A stretch of 64,000 bases of DNA from Streptococcus orisratti DSM 15617 (GCF_000380105.1 NZ_KB904448.1:1-64000), one strand, 5' to 3'. Numbered from the stretch's first letter, positions 25,101 to 33,960 are shown. The notes: generated from the sequence alone by a model not told the origin. Numbers and translations are program-made.

Positions 25101-26683
25101 TTTATATCCTCCTTGGTTTGCGAGAGACTTGTACTTACAGTAGCCAACTGTCCACTCAACAGTGATTTTGCTACATCAACCAAACGACTAGCTTCAGAGA
25201 TAGCTTGTGATTTAGCTGTCGCAATTTTTGACTCTGTTTGACTACGCTCCGTTGAAGTCAATCGGTTAGCTTCATTAATGGCATCAAGTTTGGCTTGTTC
25301 TGCCCTTCTGAGGGCTTCAGTTGCCCCAGTTTGAGCCTGTTCTGCCTTTTGTTTGGCTTCTGTGGCTAGGTTGGTATTTACCCCAGCCTTTGCCATTAAA
25401 TCACGAGTTGTGCGTTGCTGCTCCTCTTCCTGTTGCCGCATCTGTTGGTGGATAGAAGAAAGTTCACTATCAATGCTGGACTTTAATCGGTCCGCATAGA
25501 CCTCCCCACGACTTTGAGCCTGTTCGATAGCGTTATCAATGACTACTTGACGTTTCTCAAATTCCGCATCAAAGGCTCTGTTGGCATTCTCAAGGGCAAT
25601 TTCAACGGCAACATCCTCACTCCGCCTATTCCCATCAAGGAGATTATTTGCTAGTGTACTTAAGCTACCGCCAGTTTTACCTGTTCCGATACTTGCCTTA
25701 TCATCAAATGTGATAGAGCGGTAATTCTTAGCTAAAGGATCATAATCATAGGCGATGGCTTTCTTCCTCACATCAATCCCGTGTAGCTTGCTTTTTAAAG
25801 TCACTGTATCGCCTAGATGAACCGTTTGACCATCTAACTCAAATGCCTCAATGATGATGGCATCTTTTGGTTTATCAATTCCCTCTAAGCGAAACTTGCT
25901 ACTAGCCCACTCTATTAACTCTTGACGAGATCTGAGGTTATTATTGGTATAGGTCACCTCATTGATGAAAGGATAGGAGTTTATCAGTGGACTGTCTACT
26001 GTGACTTGAAGTTCAGTTTCCCTATCCTGCCCCTCTTGTTTAAACCTTGAAGTGGCATGGATTCGAGTGATAATCTGTGAACTTTCTTTTGTTCTCTGAT
26101 ACTTTTTCAAATTGTAGTGAGTAGAGACGACTACCCCACGGTCTTGTCCTCGCTCACTCTTTATAGTTAGGGCAAGATTATCACGAACCAGTTCCCCCTC
26201 CCAAGTTCCAATAATAGAATGTTTGCCATCCAACAGGCTGGAGTATAGCGTCTGTTCCTTATCTGTTGTATAGGTTCTGTTTTTGACAATGTCGCTGGTA
26301 AAAGAAAAATCTCCCAATGGAGACTTGCTTGCCATGACCATGCTTGATAGTGCTGTTGCACAGGGTACCTGTTCACACCTAAATGGCGATACCAACCTTG
26401 TCATGATGTCATCTGATATGTGATAGGCCACAACTTCAAGACTGGTGTCTCCTTCAATGACTTTCTTTATCCGAAACAATTGGTGTCCCAATACTGGAAC
26501 TGGACTACGAACGAGGTAGTCCTCTTTTAACTCTCGAAATAGTCCGCTATCTGTGATCGGATAGGTAAAGTTCAAGACAAAATCTCCATTCAATGTTTCT
26601 TTGACGCTTGCCTTAATGGTCTCAGGAAGTGGTTTCCCATGCCATTTTGCCGTTCGAACGGTTTTATCTAATAAAGATAGCAC
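22136..26683 (-). CDS. Phage tail-tip/receptor-binding protein (Tal-like, with long coiled-coil region)
   Basis: A very large structural protein of 1515 aa. I choose the GTG at 26683, which follows GGGGGTGGG and overlaps the Dit stop (TTAGTG); a TTG five codons upstream is possible. Residues 1-330 match the prophage minor structural/tail-associated lysin N-domain. About 345-560 is Ala/Gln/Glu-rich coiled coil (ALENANRAFDAEFEKRQ, SQTESKIATAKSQ). Two similar carbohydrate-binding-like blocks follow (LNLMTGTRDWSNRGN near 600; NLIAGTSDRWSAYQ near 1000), separated by more coiled coil. The C-terminal 250 residues (AWNGTDTDQIDVVG) probably contact the host surface. Confidence 0.8.
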   Translation of the reverse strand: MLSLLDKTVRTAKWHGKPLPETIKASVKETLNGDFVLNFTYPITDSGLFRELKEDYLVRSPVPVLGHQLFRIKKVIEGDTSLEVVAYHISDDIMTRLVSPFRCEQVPCATALSSMVMASKSPLGDFSFTSDIVKNRTYTTDKEQTLYSSLLDGKHSIIGTWEGELVRDNLALTIKSERGQDRGVVVSTHYNLKKYQRTKESSQIITRIHATSRFKQEGQDRETELQVTVDSPLINSYPFINEVTYTNNNLRSRQELIEWASSKFRLEGIDKPKDAIIIEAFELDGQTVHLGDTVTLKSKLHGIDVRKKAIAYDYDPLAKNYRSITFDDKASIGTGKTGGSLSTLANNLLDGNRRSEDVAVEIALENANRAFDAEFEKRQVVIDNAIEQAQSRGEVYADRLKSSIDSELSSIHQQMRQQEEEQQRTTRDLMAKAGVNTNLATEAKQKAEQAQTGATEALRRAEQAKLDAINEANRLTSTERSQTESKIATAKSQAISEASRLVDVAKSLLSGQLATVSTSLSQTKEDIKLLASKQLVDSLTGRVTGAESMIQVQADQISQRVKTNDFNQAKQRIETAESSITQLGNRITTEISQVDAKIPTSLDGLNLMTGTRDWSNRGNAWHIGNNWSTETENFRGLVVRSTQAGFNGSHQNIVVKAGDVITFSFYAKANQPLSSIKVSAIWTGSSVYRSPVARVRESDDIISVTSDWKRYWKTVHVLSDGSLQFRTEYNGSTIPNGNKFYVAGLKVAKTSLDTGYSENPADIAGELNTQRTLITQTASGVEQVSTRLTEASGRISSSETQIRQLVSDVSSKISQTDFNSLKRTVEGHTTSIQQTQQSILLKADKTVLEGVKTTADNALAKANTNASQITQTKADLRIANDAISQKVAKTDFNNLTGRVASAESTIRTQAGQIEQRLTSTQVESAINSKGYQTKSQVDSNITGRGYLTSSSLQPYATTTSVQNLVRTTYDSFTQRISQTESRIPTSVSHRNLIAGTSDRWSAYQTINTNSNWIASLGRVQFGDSSGIYVGSKVHLYVHVSADEITFDPAVTTRTMKLQGPILDSQNAWTWTNWNLYHPFYNKWSSNLTTGNNYRLIKLTSTVTQEMYQHSKGFELQVRIDGVKTGKFHVRALMISTGDIFPDYWTPSLDDFTTVTAFHEVRDTVSSHTRTIGDHTNQISQVVQTANGIVTRVGNLETSRATTATVNAIQTQVSTLAGSWSVRNLTSAGTVLSQLNLNKDGTVKIDGKLVQITGTTYIQDGVIASGKIASLDAGKITSGIISAARIGAEAITADKLKVDQAFFTKFMATEAFLKQLFAKSAFITQVQSVTLSANKISGGILSAINGAMKINLSLGNIKFFTNSPSISREISGYPHQWVSFETGTSNGKPCGVTIIGSNRWNNWNANDGGFVGIRAWNGTDTDQIDVVGDKVRLASAPYTNPDGWEIVTLPNRLSIDAFKASDRPSSILNIGDIRIYRNGTTYVSLKDVLHQFNHNFKHLVNITGRGDVILTWDTIK

Positions 26684-27405
26684 TAAGCCCACCCCCAATT
26701 CATTTCTATTGTTAATGATGTGATGCCAGCACCTAAGACAACTCCAACAGAGTCATTCCTGCCTGCATCAATGGAGATAAAATCACCAGACCATTTTACA
26801 GGCTGACCTCTTTGTGTCTTAAAACTTGGCTGACTAGGATTATTATCCATAATGAGTGTTTCTTGTAATCGCTCCAAGCGGATGACATCATCCCCAATCG
26901 TAAAGCTAGTTTCACTAGTTGAGTTGCCGTTTATGGTAATCTTTGGAAAAGCGATGGCTGAACCTTGACATCGCAAAACACCACTGGTTCTAAACACCTG
27001 CGAGGTCGTCGTTTTGAACCACTTGGTTGGGTGACAAGAAAAGGTAACCTTAAGCTCATACACCCCCAACTTATCCTTTTGAACTGGAGTATGGTAAACC
27101 TTGTAACACCAAAATCGTATAGTCTTGAAACTAGCGTTCTCAAGCCAAAATCCTTCTTTCAAAAATAGCTTCAAAAAGAAAAATAACTGTTCTTCACTAG
27201 GTTTAACAAGATAGAGGGTGTAGCTCAGTTCCATGACACTTCTGCGAGGATTGGATTGAAGAACCGCTCCTGACAGGCCTTGGTGTTCTATCAATTGCGT
27301 TTTACTTTCGCTTACTGTGATTGAAGGACTATCTTCCACGATTACCTTAAAAGGAAAAGAACTCGTGGATACTCCACCAATGGTTAATGCATTATGTCTA
27401 ATCAT
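26683..27405 (-). CDS. Phage distal tail protein (Dit)
   Basis: A 240-aa protein starting MIRHNALTIGGVSTSSFPFKV, typical of siphophage Dit/phage_tail family members (N-terminal ring-forming domain, later galectin-like part SAIAFPKITINGNSTSETSF). It forms the hub joining the tail tube to the tail-tip protein. Its ATG overlaps the tape measure stop (ATGA) and its stop overlaps the Tal start, as usual in the TMP-Dit-Tal order. Confidence 0.85.
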   Translation of the reverse strand: MIRHNALTIGGVSTSSFPFKVIVEDSPSITVSESKTQLIEHQGLSGAVLQSNPRRSVMELSYTLYLVKPSEEQLFFFLKLFLKEGFWLENASFKTIRFWCYKVYHTPVQKDKLGVYELKVTFSCHPTKWFKTTTSQVFRTSGVLRCQGSAIAFPKITINGNSTSETSFTIGDDVIRLERLQETLIMDNNPSQPSFKTQRGQPVKWSGDFISIDAGRNDSVGVVLGAGITSLTIEMNWGWA

Positions 27406-30260
27406 GGTTTCACTCCTCTCAATCCTTGTTGACGTTCTAATTCATATACTAGTTTCTCTCCAACCATCTCCGCAAGTCGATGAAGGTCAGTCTCTTCTCT
27501 TACAGTATTTCCAGTAATGGTGATGTGAATGGTTGGCAGGTTGCTTGTCATGGTTTTTGCGATTCCTCGACCAATCGCACCCAAGGTTTGCTCATTCAAA
27601 GGCAACACCGCTTCTTTTCCTGCTTCACCACCAACCATCAGGCTATTACCATTCATTCCAAATGCCGTTGGTTTGGTTAAGATACCTCCCTTGGCATACC
27701 AATCAATAGAAATTCTTGGAATACCACCCTTCAACCAATCAAGAGGATTAGCAGATCCTGACACCCTAAAGTGAGGGAGGGGAATATGCGGCCAGCGAAT
27801 TTGGAAGTTGAAGAGATTTTTGATGGCATTAATAGCGTTACTTACGGCATCTCTTGCACCATTGATAGCACTTGAAATGGTATTTTTCACACCGTTCCAA
27901 ACAGATGAAACCGTATTAGATATACCATTCAAGATGTTGGATATGGTACTTCTGATACCATTCCATATAGTTGATACTGTTGAACCAATCGCAGACAGGA
28001 CACTGGATATTGTTGATTGAATAGCTGACCAAATGGATGAAATGACAGAACTAATGGCAGATAGTACATTTGAGATGGTATTCTTGATACCTGTCCAAGC
28101 AGTTGAGATGTACTGGGTGATGAAATTGAGGGCTAAGGAAATAAGGGACTTGATGCCCTCCCATGCTATCGACAAGACCTGTTTGATGGTTTCCCAAGCG
28201 CCAGTCCAATCACCAGTGATAACCTGCATGACTGCCTTGATGATACCAAGTACCACATTGATAGCAGTCTCGACAACAATCTTTATCATCTCCCAAGCGG
28301 CTGTGATGATGAGTTTGATATTCTCCCAACTTGCTTGGATGAGCGGTCCAAGAATAGTCATCACCGTTTGAATAACCGTAGTGATGGCATTCCATACCGT
28401 GGTTGCAGCATTTAGAATCAATTGCTGGTTTTCAGTCCACCATGTGGTTAACGTTCCCCAGATGGACATGACAAAACTTGTAATCTGCTGGATGATCATG
28501 GACAGAAAGGCATAGATACTATTCCAGATTTCCGTCACGGCCGTTCGAAAGCCTTCGTGATTCGTCCAGAGTTCTTTTAACCCAACAATCAGTAAGGTAA
28601 TGGCAGCTACAATACCAACAATAATCCCCACAATCGGCAAAAATGCCGTTATCATTCCAACAACGGTTGTCCCCATAGCGACTGCCGCAACCTGTAAGCC
28701 CAAGAAAACCGGAAGTAACATCCCTACCACGGCTAAAATTCCTGTGAAGATAATGACGACTTCCTTGATGGGACTGGATAAGTTGGTAAACCAAGTCGCT
28801 AGTTGACTAACAATGTCTGCCAAACTTTGAAAGACTGGAATAAGCATCTCTAGAATCGGTTGACCGATTGCGGCTAGAGCATTAGTTCCAGACTGTCTTA
28901 AGTTACCCAGAACGTTTTCCAGTCCGTCTGATTCCCTTGCAGCTTGCCCCAAGGCTCCCGAGAGTTCATTGCCGTCCTCTACCATTTGAAGGAGGGTTAA
29001 CTGCTTCTGAGCTTCTGATAGTTCATTGAAGGACTTTCCATAGAGCTTGTTCGCCGCTGCATTACGAGTGGTTTCTGTCGCAGAAATACCTAGAGCTGCG
29101 TCATTTTCATAGTTTCCTTTGAGGAAGGACTGTAGGTTTTCGGTGACTTCTTCGATGGATTTGTCGTAAAATGCTGCCCCATCAGCCGCTGCTCTGGTGG
29201 CACGAGTGGTCAGATCCAAAGCCTGAGCCGTATCCATTCCAGAGGTTTTGGCAAAGGAAGCCATCTGAGTGAAGGAGCCTTGAAGACGCTCTGGAACAAT
29301 GTCCATCTCTTCCCCAATCTTATTGAGGGCATCCTTAGCAGCATTCTCCATATCCCCAAATACGGTAGAGAATTGGGCATTACTGGCTTGAAGTTGAGCT
29401 GCCGCAGACATGGACTCTGTTCCGACTTCGAAGATTTTCTGAGAGATGTCTGCTAGCTTCTCACTGGTCGCTTGAAGTGCCTCAGCCCGAATGGTGTCAG
29501 ACATGGCTTTCATGCCATCCTGAGCACCATCGGCAGAGGATTTAGTCTCATCCATCTCGTTGTTCAAGTTATTGAGAGCGGTCTTTGCTTGGTTCAACTC
29601 AGCTTCCATCTTATTCGCTTCAATGGAATTCTCACCATATTCACTCTTTGTCAGGGCTAGTTGCTTTTCGAGATTGGAAATCTGTTTAGAAACAATTTCT
29701 GACTGTGCTCCAATCTTTTGTTGGGCTATGGCATTGCGTTCTGCTTCGGAACTATTGGATGACAAAGCACTTTCTTGTAACTCAAATTGAGATGTGACCT
29801 TGTTCATCTCACTTGCTAACTGCCCCTGCTCCACTTGGAGTTTATCTAATTGTTGAGTCGCTGAACTACTAGCTCGACCGTGATTCTCAAGTGTTGATGA
29901 CACATCAGCTAACTTAGTTTCATAGGACGTTAGCAACCTTTGAGTAGTTTCCACCTCACGTTGAAAGGCACGGTACTGGTCTGCCCCAATATCCCCAGCC
30001 TTAAATTGAGCTTCCACCTGTGATTGGGCTTGACGGAGCGTTGCCAATTTTTCTTTGGTTGTCTCGACTTGTTTTGCCAAGACTTCCTGCTTTTGAGTAA
30101 GGAGGGTGACATTGCCTGTATCAAACTTGAGAGCCTTATCAATTTGTCTTAGTTCTTTGGTAGCTTCAGATGCTTGTTTGTTTACACCCTTTAAGGCATC
30201 TTGTAAGGGTTGAGTATCGCCACCAATTTCAATCGTAATTCCCTTTATGTTTCCTGCCAT
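27402..30260 (-). CDS. Phage tail tape measure protein
   Basis: A 952-aa protein. Residues 1-260 are coiled coil (KGITIEIGGDTQPLQDALK, QKEVLAKQVETTKEKLATL). 270-480 is the conserved TMP core (FSTVFGDMENAAKDALNK, FAKTSGMDTAQALDLTTRA). 480-580 holds strong hydrophobic helices (VIIFTGILAVVGMLLPVFLG; FLPIVGIIVGIVAAITLLIV). From about 590 to 830 is a series of 11-residue-like repeats with Trp (STIWNGIRSTISNILNG, SSVWNGVKNTISSAING), typical of tape measures. Family rule of thumb (about 0.15 nm per residue) suggests a tail near 140 nm. It ruler-sizes the tail tube and enters the host membrane on infection. Confidence 0.92.
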   Translation of the reverse strand: MAGNIKGITIEIGGDTQPLQDALKGVNKQASEATKELRQIDKALKFDTGNVTLLTQKQEVLAKQVETTKEKLATLRQAQSQVEAQFKAGDIGADQYRAFQREVETTQRLLTSYETKLADVSSTLENHGRASSSATQQLDKLQVEQGQLASEMNKVTSQFELQESALSSNSSEAERNAIAQQKIGAQSEIVSKQISNLEKQLALTKSEYGENSIEANKMEAELNQAKTALNNLNNEMDETKSSADGAQDGMKAMSDTIRAEALQATSEKLADISQKIFEVGTESMSAAAQLQASNAQFSTVFGDMENAAKDALNKIGEEMDIVPERLQGSFTQMASFAKTSGMDTAQALDLTTRATRAAADGAAFYDKSIEEVTENLQSFLKGNYENDAALGISATETTRNAAANKLYGKSFNELSEAQKQLTLLQMVEDGNELSGALGQAARESDGLENVLGNLRQSGTNALAAIGQPILEMLIPVFQSLADIVSQLATWFTNLSSPIKEVVIIFTGILAVVGMLLPVFLGLQVAAVAMGTTVVGMITAFLPIVGIIVGIVAAITLLIVGLKELWTNHEGFRTAVTEIWNSIYAFLSMIIQQITSFVMSIWGTLTTWWTENQQLILNAATTVWNAITTVIQTVMTILGPLIQASWENIKLIITAAWEMIKIVVETAINVVLGIIKAVMQVITGDWTGAWETIKQVLSIAWEGIKSLISLALNFITQYISTAWTGIKNTISNVLSAISSVISSIWSAIQSTISSVLSAIGSTVSTIWNGIRSTISNILNGISNTVSSVWNGVKNTISSAINGARDAVSNAINAIKNLFNFQIRWPHIPLPHFRVSGSANPLDWLKGGIPRISIDWYAKGGILTKPTAFGMNGNSLMVGGEAGKEAVLPLNEQTLGAIGRGIAKTMTSNLPTIHITITGNTVREETDLHRLAEMVGEKLVYELERQQGLRGVKP

Positions 30261-30278
30261 AGTCCCTCCTTTCTACCA

Positions 30279-30862
30279 TCAGAAATTATCAAAATCAGCT
30301 TGAGTTGCTGGGCGTGTTTGAGAAGTTTCTCGAGTACGCATCTCCACATAGTCCGTTTGGTAGTCAAGTGCCATCCCAATAGAGATATGTTTTAAATCGT
30401 CAATAGTCAGACCAGTCTCCTTACAACAGGAGAAATAACTCTCTACTGTGAAGATTTCTTCACTCGCTGTTTCTGTTTCATCTGCTTTTTTCTGGTTGAC
30501 ATCCCTTGGTTCAACATATTCATCAAGACAGGGGCTACTTCCTGCACTGGAAATTCTTCCATCTCCATATAAAAATCCACAAATGGTTTCACTCGTGGAT
30601 TGGCTGACTTCGCAAAGACCCAAAAGATTCGATGGAAAAATGTCATATCGAAATCAGACAGAATAGAAACATCAATATGATGTGCCTGTAATTCCTCTCC
30701 ATCTTCTAACTGGTCAAGTTTTGCCAAGATTGCTTGACTATTTACCATCGAGAATAAATCTTGAAAATAATCCTTACCAAACTGCTCTTTATAAGCGATT
30801 GGGGTATAGGCATTGGTTGCTAACTCGTAGGTCGTGCCTGCTATGGTAATACTTTCTCTCAT
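30279..30862 (-). CDS. Tail assembly chaperone gpGT, made by -1 frameshift
   Basis: The short chaperone frame (30443-30862) and a second frame ending at 30279 overlap and are joined by a slippery heptamer A-AAA-AAG (complement of 30485-30491), in the correct zero-frame phase. After AAG the ribosome slips back one base and continues ADETETASEEIFTVESYF... to RPATQADFDNF, giving about 194 aa. The G/GT arrangement directly upstream of the tape measure is a hallmark of siphophages. The extended form helps load the tube protein on the tape measure. Confidence 0.85.
30443..30862 (-). CDS. Tail assembly chaperone gpG (unshifted form)
   Basis: A 139-aa product of normal decoding: MRESITIAGTTYELATNAYTPI..., ending MSTRKKQMKQKQRVKKSSQ. 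The beginning is typical of tail chaperones of the phi13/Lambda G class (short beta hairpin, then helices). The basic tail is encoded after the slippery site. It lies between the major tail protein and the tape measure, as expected. Most ribosomes should make this form. Confidence 0.85.
   Translation of the reverse strand: MRESITIAGTTYELATNAYTPIAYKEQFGKDYFQDLFSMVNSQAILAKLDQLEDGEELQAHHIDVSILSDFDMTFFHRIFWVFAKSANPRVKPFVDFYMEMEEFPVQEVAPVLMNMLNQGMSTRKKQMKQKQRVKKSSQ
30485..30491 (-). other. Programmed -1 frameshift slippery heptamer
   Basis: The sequence A-AAA-AAG on the minus strand is in phase with gpG codons AGA AAA AAG. This is the same heptamer class that drives dnaX and phage G/GT frameshifting. 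The downstream -1 frame stays open for 68 codons with a protein-like composition. Confidence 0.85.
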
Positions 30863-30873
30863 TGCCTTCTCCC

Positions 30874-31443
30874 TTACTTACGAGGCTCAAAAACTGCCTT
30901 GAACCAGTTTTCACGAATCTCATCGCTCGTTTCCTCTGTTGTTCGTCGACGTACAACCTTATCAAGTGGGCGAGGACTGGCAGTAAAGGTCAACTCTACC
31001 TCATTGATATCTGAACCAGACTTGGTTTTTGAACCAACAGTCGGACGAGATGCGTAACAATAATACAAAACGTGTAATGTTTCTTTTTTATCCCCTTCAA
31101 AACGGAACATCAACGCAAAATTTTTCTTTTCGCTGTTTGCGATCTCTGAAATGGTGTTTGTCGTCGCATCCAACTGTTCTCCAAGGACTCGTGTCAAAAA
31201 TTCCTGCGTTAGAAGGGCAACTTTTAGTGTTCCCTCATAGCCATCATTTGACTCTGTTGTATAAAAATTGATATTGTCTGCCTTATAAGAACCCTTATCT
31301 CCTGTTGGTTCAAGGGTTAATTCTGCAGCACCACGAAGTCGTTCTACATTGCCGTATGTCAACGTACCATCAGAACCTTCGCTTGTAACTTCTGCCCAAT
31401 GGACATCTTGTAGTCCAAAGGTGACCTTATTCTTTTCAGCCAT
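30874..31443 (-). CDS. Phage major tail tube protein
   Basis: A 189-aa protein from ATG 31443 (MAEKNKVTFGLQDVHWAEVTSEGSDG...), with GGAGG 6 nt upstream; an ATG four codons earlier lacks an RBS. The pattern GLQDVHWAEVT...TYGNVERLRGAAELTLEP is that of phi13-type major tail proteins. Other beta-rich blocks (NFALMFRFEGDKKETLHVLYYCYASRP) fit the tube fold. It stands immediately upstream of the G/GT chaperone genes. Confidence 0.88.
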   Translation of the reverse strand: MAEKNKVTFGLQDVHWAEVTSEGSDGTLTYGNVERLRGAAELTLEPTGDKGSYKADNINFYTTESNDGYEGTLKVALLTQEFLTRVLGEQLDATTNTISEIANSEKKNFALMFRFEGDKKETLHVLYYCYASRPTVGSKTKSGSDINEVELTFTASPRPLDKVVRRRTTEETSDEIRENWFKAVFEPRK

Positions 31444-31444
31444 A

Positions 31445-31771
31445 TTATCCTCCATGTAATGTGATGTAATAGGTTATTTGGTAGAGTTTCTCTGATGAGA
31501 TATAGGTCTCTACTTTTTCAAAATAAATAAGGTGGCTGTCAAATAATGACTCCACCTTTTGTTCAATTGCTAAATCTTTCTTAGTGGTATAGAGTTCCAC
31601 TAGCAGGTTAGTCTGCTTATGATAAGACCAATTGTCTGCACCATGATTTTCTGAATCAGTCACCAAATAAACTAGATACGGTGGTCTTGGACGACTCCCT
31701 TCTTCAAAATGATGGTAGGCAAGAGGAAACTGTAATTCTTTGAGAATGGCGTACAATTCGCTCAGTAACAT
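31445..31771 (-). CDS. Phage tail terminator/completion protein
   Basis: A 108-aa protein (MLLSELYAILKELQFPLAYHHFEEGSRPRPPYLVYL...) in the slot before the major tail protein. The motif PPYLVYLVTDSENHGADNWSYHK and the length fit the minor capsid/tail completion proteins of HK97-like siphophages, which cap the tail tube before joining to the head. It starts 6 nt past the gp10-like gene. Confidence 0.75.
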   Translation of the reverse strand: MLLSELYAILKELQFPLAYHHFEEGSRPRPPYLVYLVTDSENHGADNWSYHKQTNLLVELYTTKKDLAIEQKVESLFDSHLIYFEKVETYISSEKLYQITYYITLHGG

Positions 31772-31777
31772 GTCCTA

Positions 31778-32146
31778 TCACACTCGCTTTCTCAGCTTTT
31801 CTTCTAAGGATTGTATCGCTTGTTTCTCAACGGGAGCGATATGCTTTATACCCTCAACTCGCCCACCAGAGCTTTTGGCATGACCATTTTCTAAGAGATG
31901 TGTCAGACCTGGCGTTCGATTATGAATGGTCTTGGTTAGTCCTGTACTGGTATCAATCGTCGCTTTACTCTTCCACCCTTTGGCATAAGAACCACTCTTT
32001 CTAGGTGACGTTGCTTTCAAGGTTACGATGGATTCCTGGGTGACTTCCTCTACAACTTCACGCATCACCTCTGTTGTATCCTCTACAAATTCCGCCAGCT
32101 CATTTGCGATGGCAGATTCTAGTGCATCCAGTCCAATTTTAGTCAT
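31778..32146 (-). CDS. HK97 gp10-like neck/tail-joining protein
   Basis: A 122-aa protein starting MTKIGLDALESAIANELAEF (ATG at 32146 after GGAGGAG). It continues with TTEVMREVVEEVTQESIVTLKATSPRKSGSYAKGWKSK and HLLENGHAKSSGGRVEGIKHI. The SPRKSG...GW and L-x-E-x-GH...GG motifs are signature features of the HK97 gp10 family. It overlaps the head closure gene by 8 nt. Confidence 0.88.
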   Translation of the reverse strand: MTKIGLDALESAIANELAEFVEDTTEVMREVVEEVTQESIVTLKATSPRKSGSYAKGWKSKATIDTSTGLTKTIHNRTPGLTHLLENGHAKSSGGRVEGIKHIAPVEKQAIQSLEEKLRKRV

Positions 32147-32477
32147 AACTCTCCTCCTTAATGGCAACGATGTAAATCAGTTGCCTTGGCACTGTATCTC
32201 CATCAATCGACTCAATCTCATAGGTTTGACCTCGAAATTGAATGTGAGTCGTTAAGGAATGAAGTCCAAGAATCGCCTTTTCATACCTGAGGGTGAACTG
32301 GACTTTCTCTTGTTCCAGTTTTGTCACACTCCCATCCCTTTCGGTCAAGGTGAGTGGACGACAAGAACACCATCGTTCAAATAAAGCTATCCAGGTCGAA
32401 GTTTCATTGCCAATCTCATCTTGAACAATCTGTCGAACATGAAATGACAATCGTTCCCTCAAAGGTGCAATCTTCAT
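32139..32477 (-). CDS. Phage head closure/head-tail adaptor protein
   Basis: A 112-aa protein (MKIAPLRERLSFHVRQIVQDEIGNETSTWIALFERWC...). The R-x-R-L-S/T-F...D-x-x-G-N...W start and Q-x-Y-E-I-x-x-I-D near the end match the head-tail joining protein family (SPP1 gp16/HK97 type). It overlaps neighbours at both ends, consistent with tight structural operon packing. Confidence 0.82.
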   Translation of the reverse strand: MKIAPLRERLSFHVRQIVQDEIGNETSTWIALFERWCSCRPLTLTERDGSVTKLEQEKVQFTLRYEKAILGLHSLTTHIQFRGQTYEIESIDGDTVPRQLIYIVAIKEESYD

Positions 32478-32737
32478 CAGAACACATCCTTTCGTTCAGC
32501 CAACAACAAGTGATAAAGCGTTTCTTTCAACTCCTTATGATTTGCATCTTCTCTATGTTCATAAAGATAGGCAACCCCATATAGGATTGCCGTCTTTAGA
32601 ACTTCTGAATAAATTGATTGACGCAAAATATCTTCACAGAGTTGTTGACTGGTTTCGAGCAACTGCTCAATCAGTCCATCCTCATCATCGTGTTCCACTT
32701 TGAGATACTGTTTTGCTTCTGCTAAACTAACCATCAT
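32477..32737 (-). CDS. Phage head-tail connector protein (gp6-like)
   Basis: An 86-aa protein beginning MMVSLAEAKQYLKVEHDDEDGLIEQLL, the classic start of the phage_gp6_gp15 connector family, which binds under the portal. It continues with CEDILRQSIYSEVLKTAILYGVAYLYEHRE. It directly follows the capsid gene (the stop and start share bases) and overlaps the head closure gene. Confidence 0.88.
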   Translation of the reverse strand: MMVSLAEAKQYLKVEHDDEDGLIEQLLETSQQLCEDILRQSIYSEVLKTAILYGVAYLYEHREDANHKELKETLYHLLLAERKDVF

Positions 32738-33942
32738 TACTTAGCCTTCACAGTTAGTGTCTTAACGGCTTCAGGTAGGACTAACTTACCATCCACACGT
32801 TGTGAAGCAAGAAAACCAATCTGTCCATTATTGGCATAGAGTTCATTCAGACGTTTGAAGGTACGTCCCTGACGATCCGCAATCCAATAATAAGAGAAAT
32901 CACCAAACGCAATGGCTTTATTTCCTGCTTCAGGTAGTGGAGCAAATGTCGATGTGTAGTATGGACGATTTAAAATCAGATCTGGTTGTCCAGCTTGAGT
33001 GGATGGCTGCCAAATGTAATTACCATTGTTGTCCTTGAGTTTACGGATAGCTTTGACAGTCGTATCATGTAAAATCCAAACAGCATTCTTACGATACGGT
33101 GCTGGTAGAGAATGATACAGTTCAATCATATCGTCAAAGGTAATATCCTTTGTAGCAGTCGTTGGACCTGTAACTTCTGCCTGAGTAAAGATACCAGTTG
33201 GTTTCTTAGAACCATCACCAATCAAGAATGCTTTTTCTTCTTCCGTTCCAATGCGACGAGCAAATTCAGCTGTCATATAGGATTCAAGGTCAAAGACTGA
33301 ATCGTTAAGCAACTCTTCTGAAATACGAATGGCAGTCCCAATCTTATGAGAGTCTAGTGTCACCTGACCAAAGGTTTCTTCTGTTTCAGGATAAAGACCA
33401 TTTTCATCCATCCATGATGCTGAACCATGTCCAGTCACAACAGGAATCTTACGCTCACCACTAGATGTTTTGATAACAGTCGCAAGGCTACGGAAGAAAT
33501 TCTCTTCTTGTAATCCTTGAACCAGTTTCTTCTCATATTCATCAGGGACAAGGTGACCACCTTCGGTATCTTCTCCTACTCGAAGGACATCCTTGACATC
33601 AAAGAAGTGACGTTTTCGGACACTTGTCCAAAATGTCTTGGCATAGCTATCTGAAGCTACACCTTTCTTTTCCTCTTCAGTAGACTTATCATTCAAAACT
33701 GTAGTGGGCTGCCCAATTAGAGCCTGTGATGCTGGTTGAGAAAGTTCAAGGTCAATCTTTTCTTGACGCTCCAACCGAGCAATCTCTTGATTGTAGAGGT
33801 TGATTTTTGCTTCCATTTCATCATAGCGTTTGGAATCTTCCTCTGATACCAGTCCGTCTTCTGAACGAACAGAGTCAAGGAAGGTTTTTGCTTGTTGCCA
33901 AGCTTGGTTACGTTTTTCTTTCAATTCAAGTAATTTAGACAT
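32737..33942 (-). CDS. HK97-family major capsid protein
   Basis: A 401-aa protein. Residues 1-105 are a helical, charged scaffold-like delta domain (KEKRNQAWQQAKTFLDSVRSEDGLV, EMEAKINLYNQEIARLERQEK). The mature shell domain follows (GEDTEGGHLVPDEYEKKLVQGLQEENFFRSLA, ISEELLNDSVFDLESYMTAEFARR, WILHDTTVKAIRKLKD). The ClpP-like protease upstream probably removes the delta domain. The start follows CGAAAGGAATATGAACTC. Confidence 0.95.
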   Translation of the reverse strand: MSKLLELKEKRNQAWQQAKTFLDSVRSEDGLVSEEDSKRYDEMEAKINLYNQEIARLERQEKIDLELSQPASQALIGQPTTVLNDKSTEEEKKGVASDSYAKTFWTSVRKRHFFDVKDVLRVGEDTEGGHLVPDEYEKKLVQGLQEENFFRSLATVIKTSSGERKIPVVTGHGSASWMDENGLYPETEETFGQVTLDSHKIGTAIRISEELLNDSVFDLESYMTAEFARRIGTEEEKAFLIGDGSKKPTGIFTQAEVTGPTTATKDITFDDMIELYHSLPAPYRKNAVWILHDTTVKAIRKLKDNNGNYIWQPSTQAGQPDLILNRPYYTSTFAPLPEAGNKAIAFGDFSYYWIADRQGRTFKRLNELYANNGQIGFLASQRVDGKLVLPEAVKTLTVKAK

Positions 33943-33960
33943 GAGTTCATATTCCTTTCG

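Noticed and set aside
27808-28371. Plus-strand frames opposite the tape measure gene
   Set aside because: They mirror the repetitive Trp/Ile/Ser repeats of the tape measure; no RBS and no independent composition.
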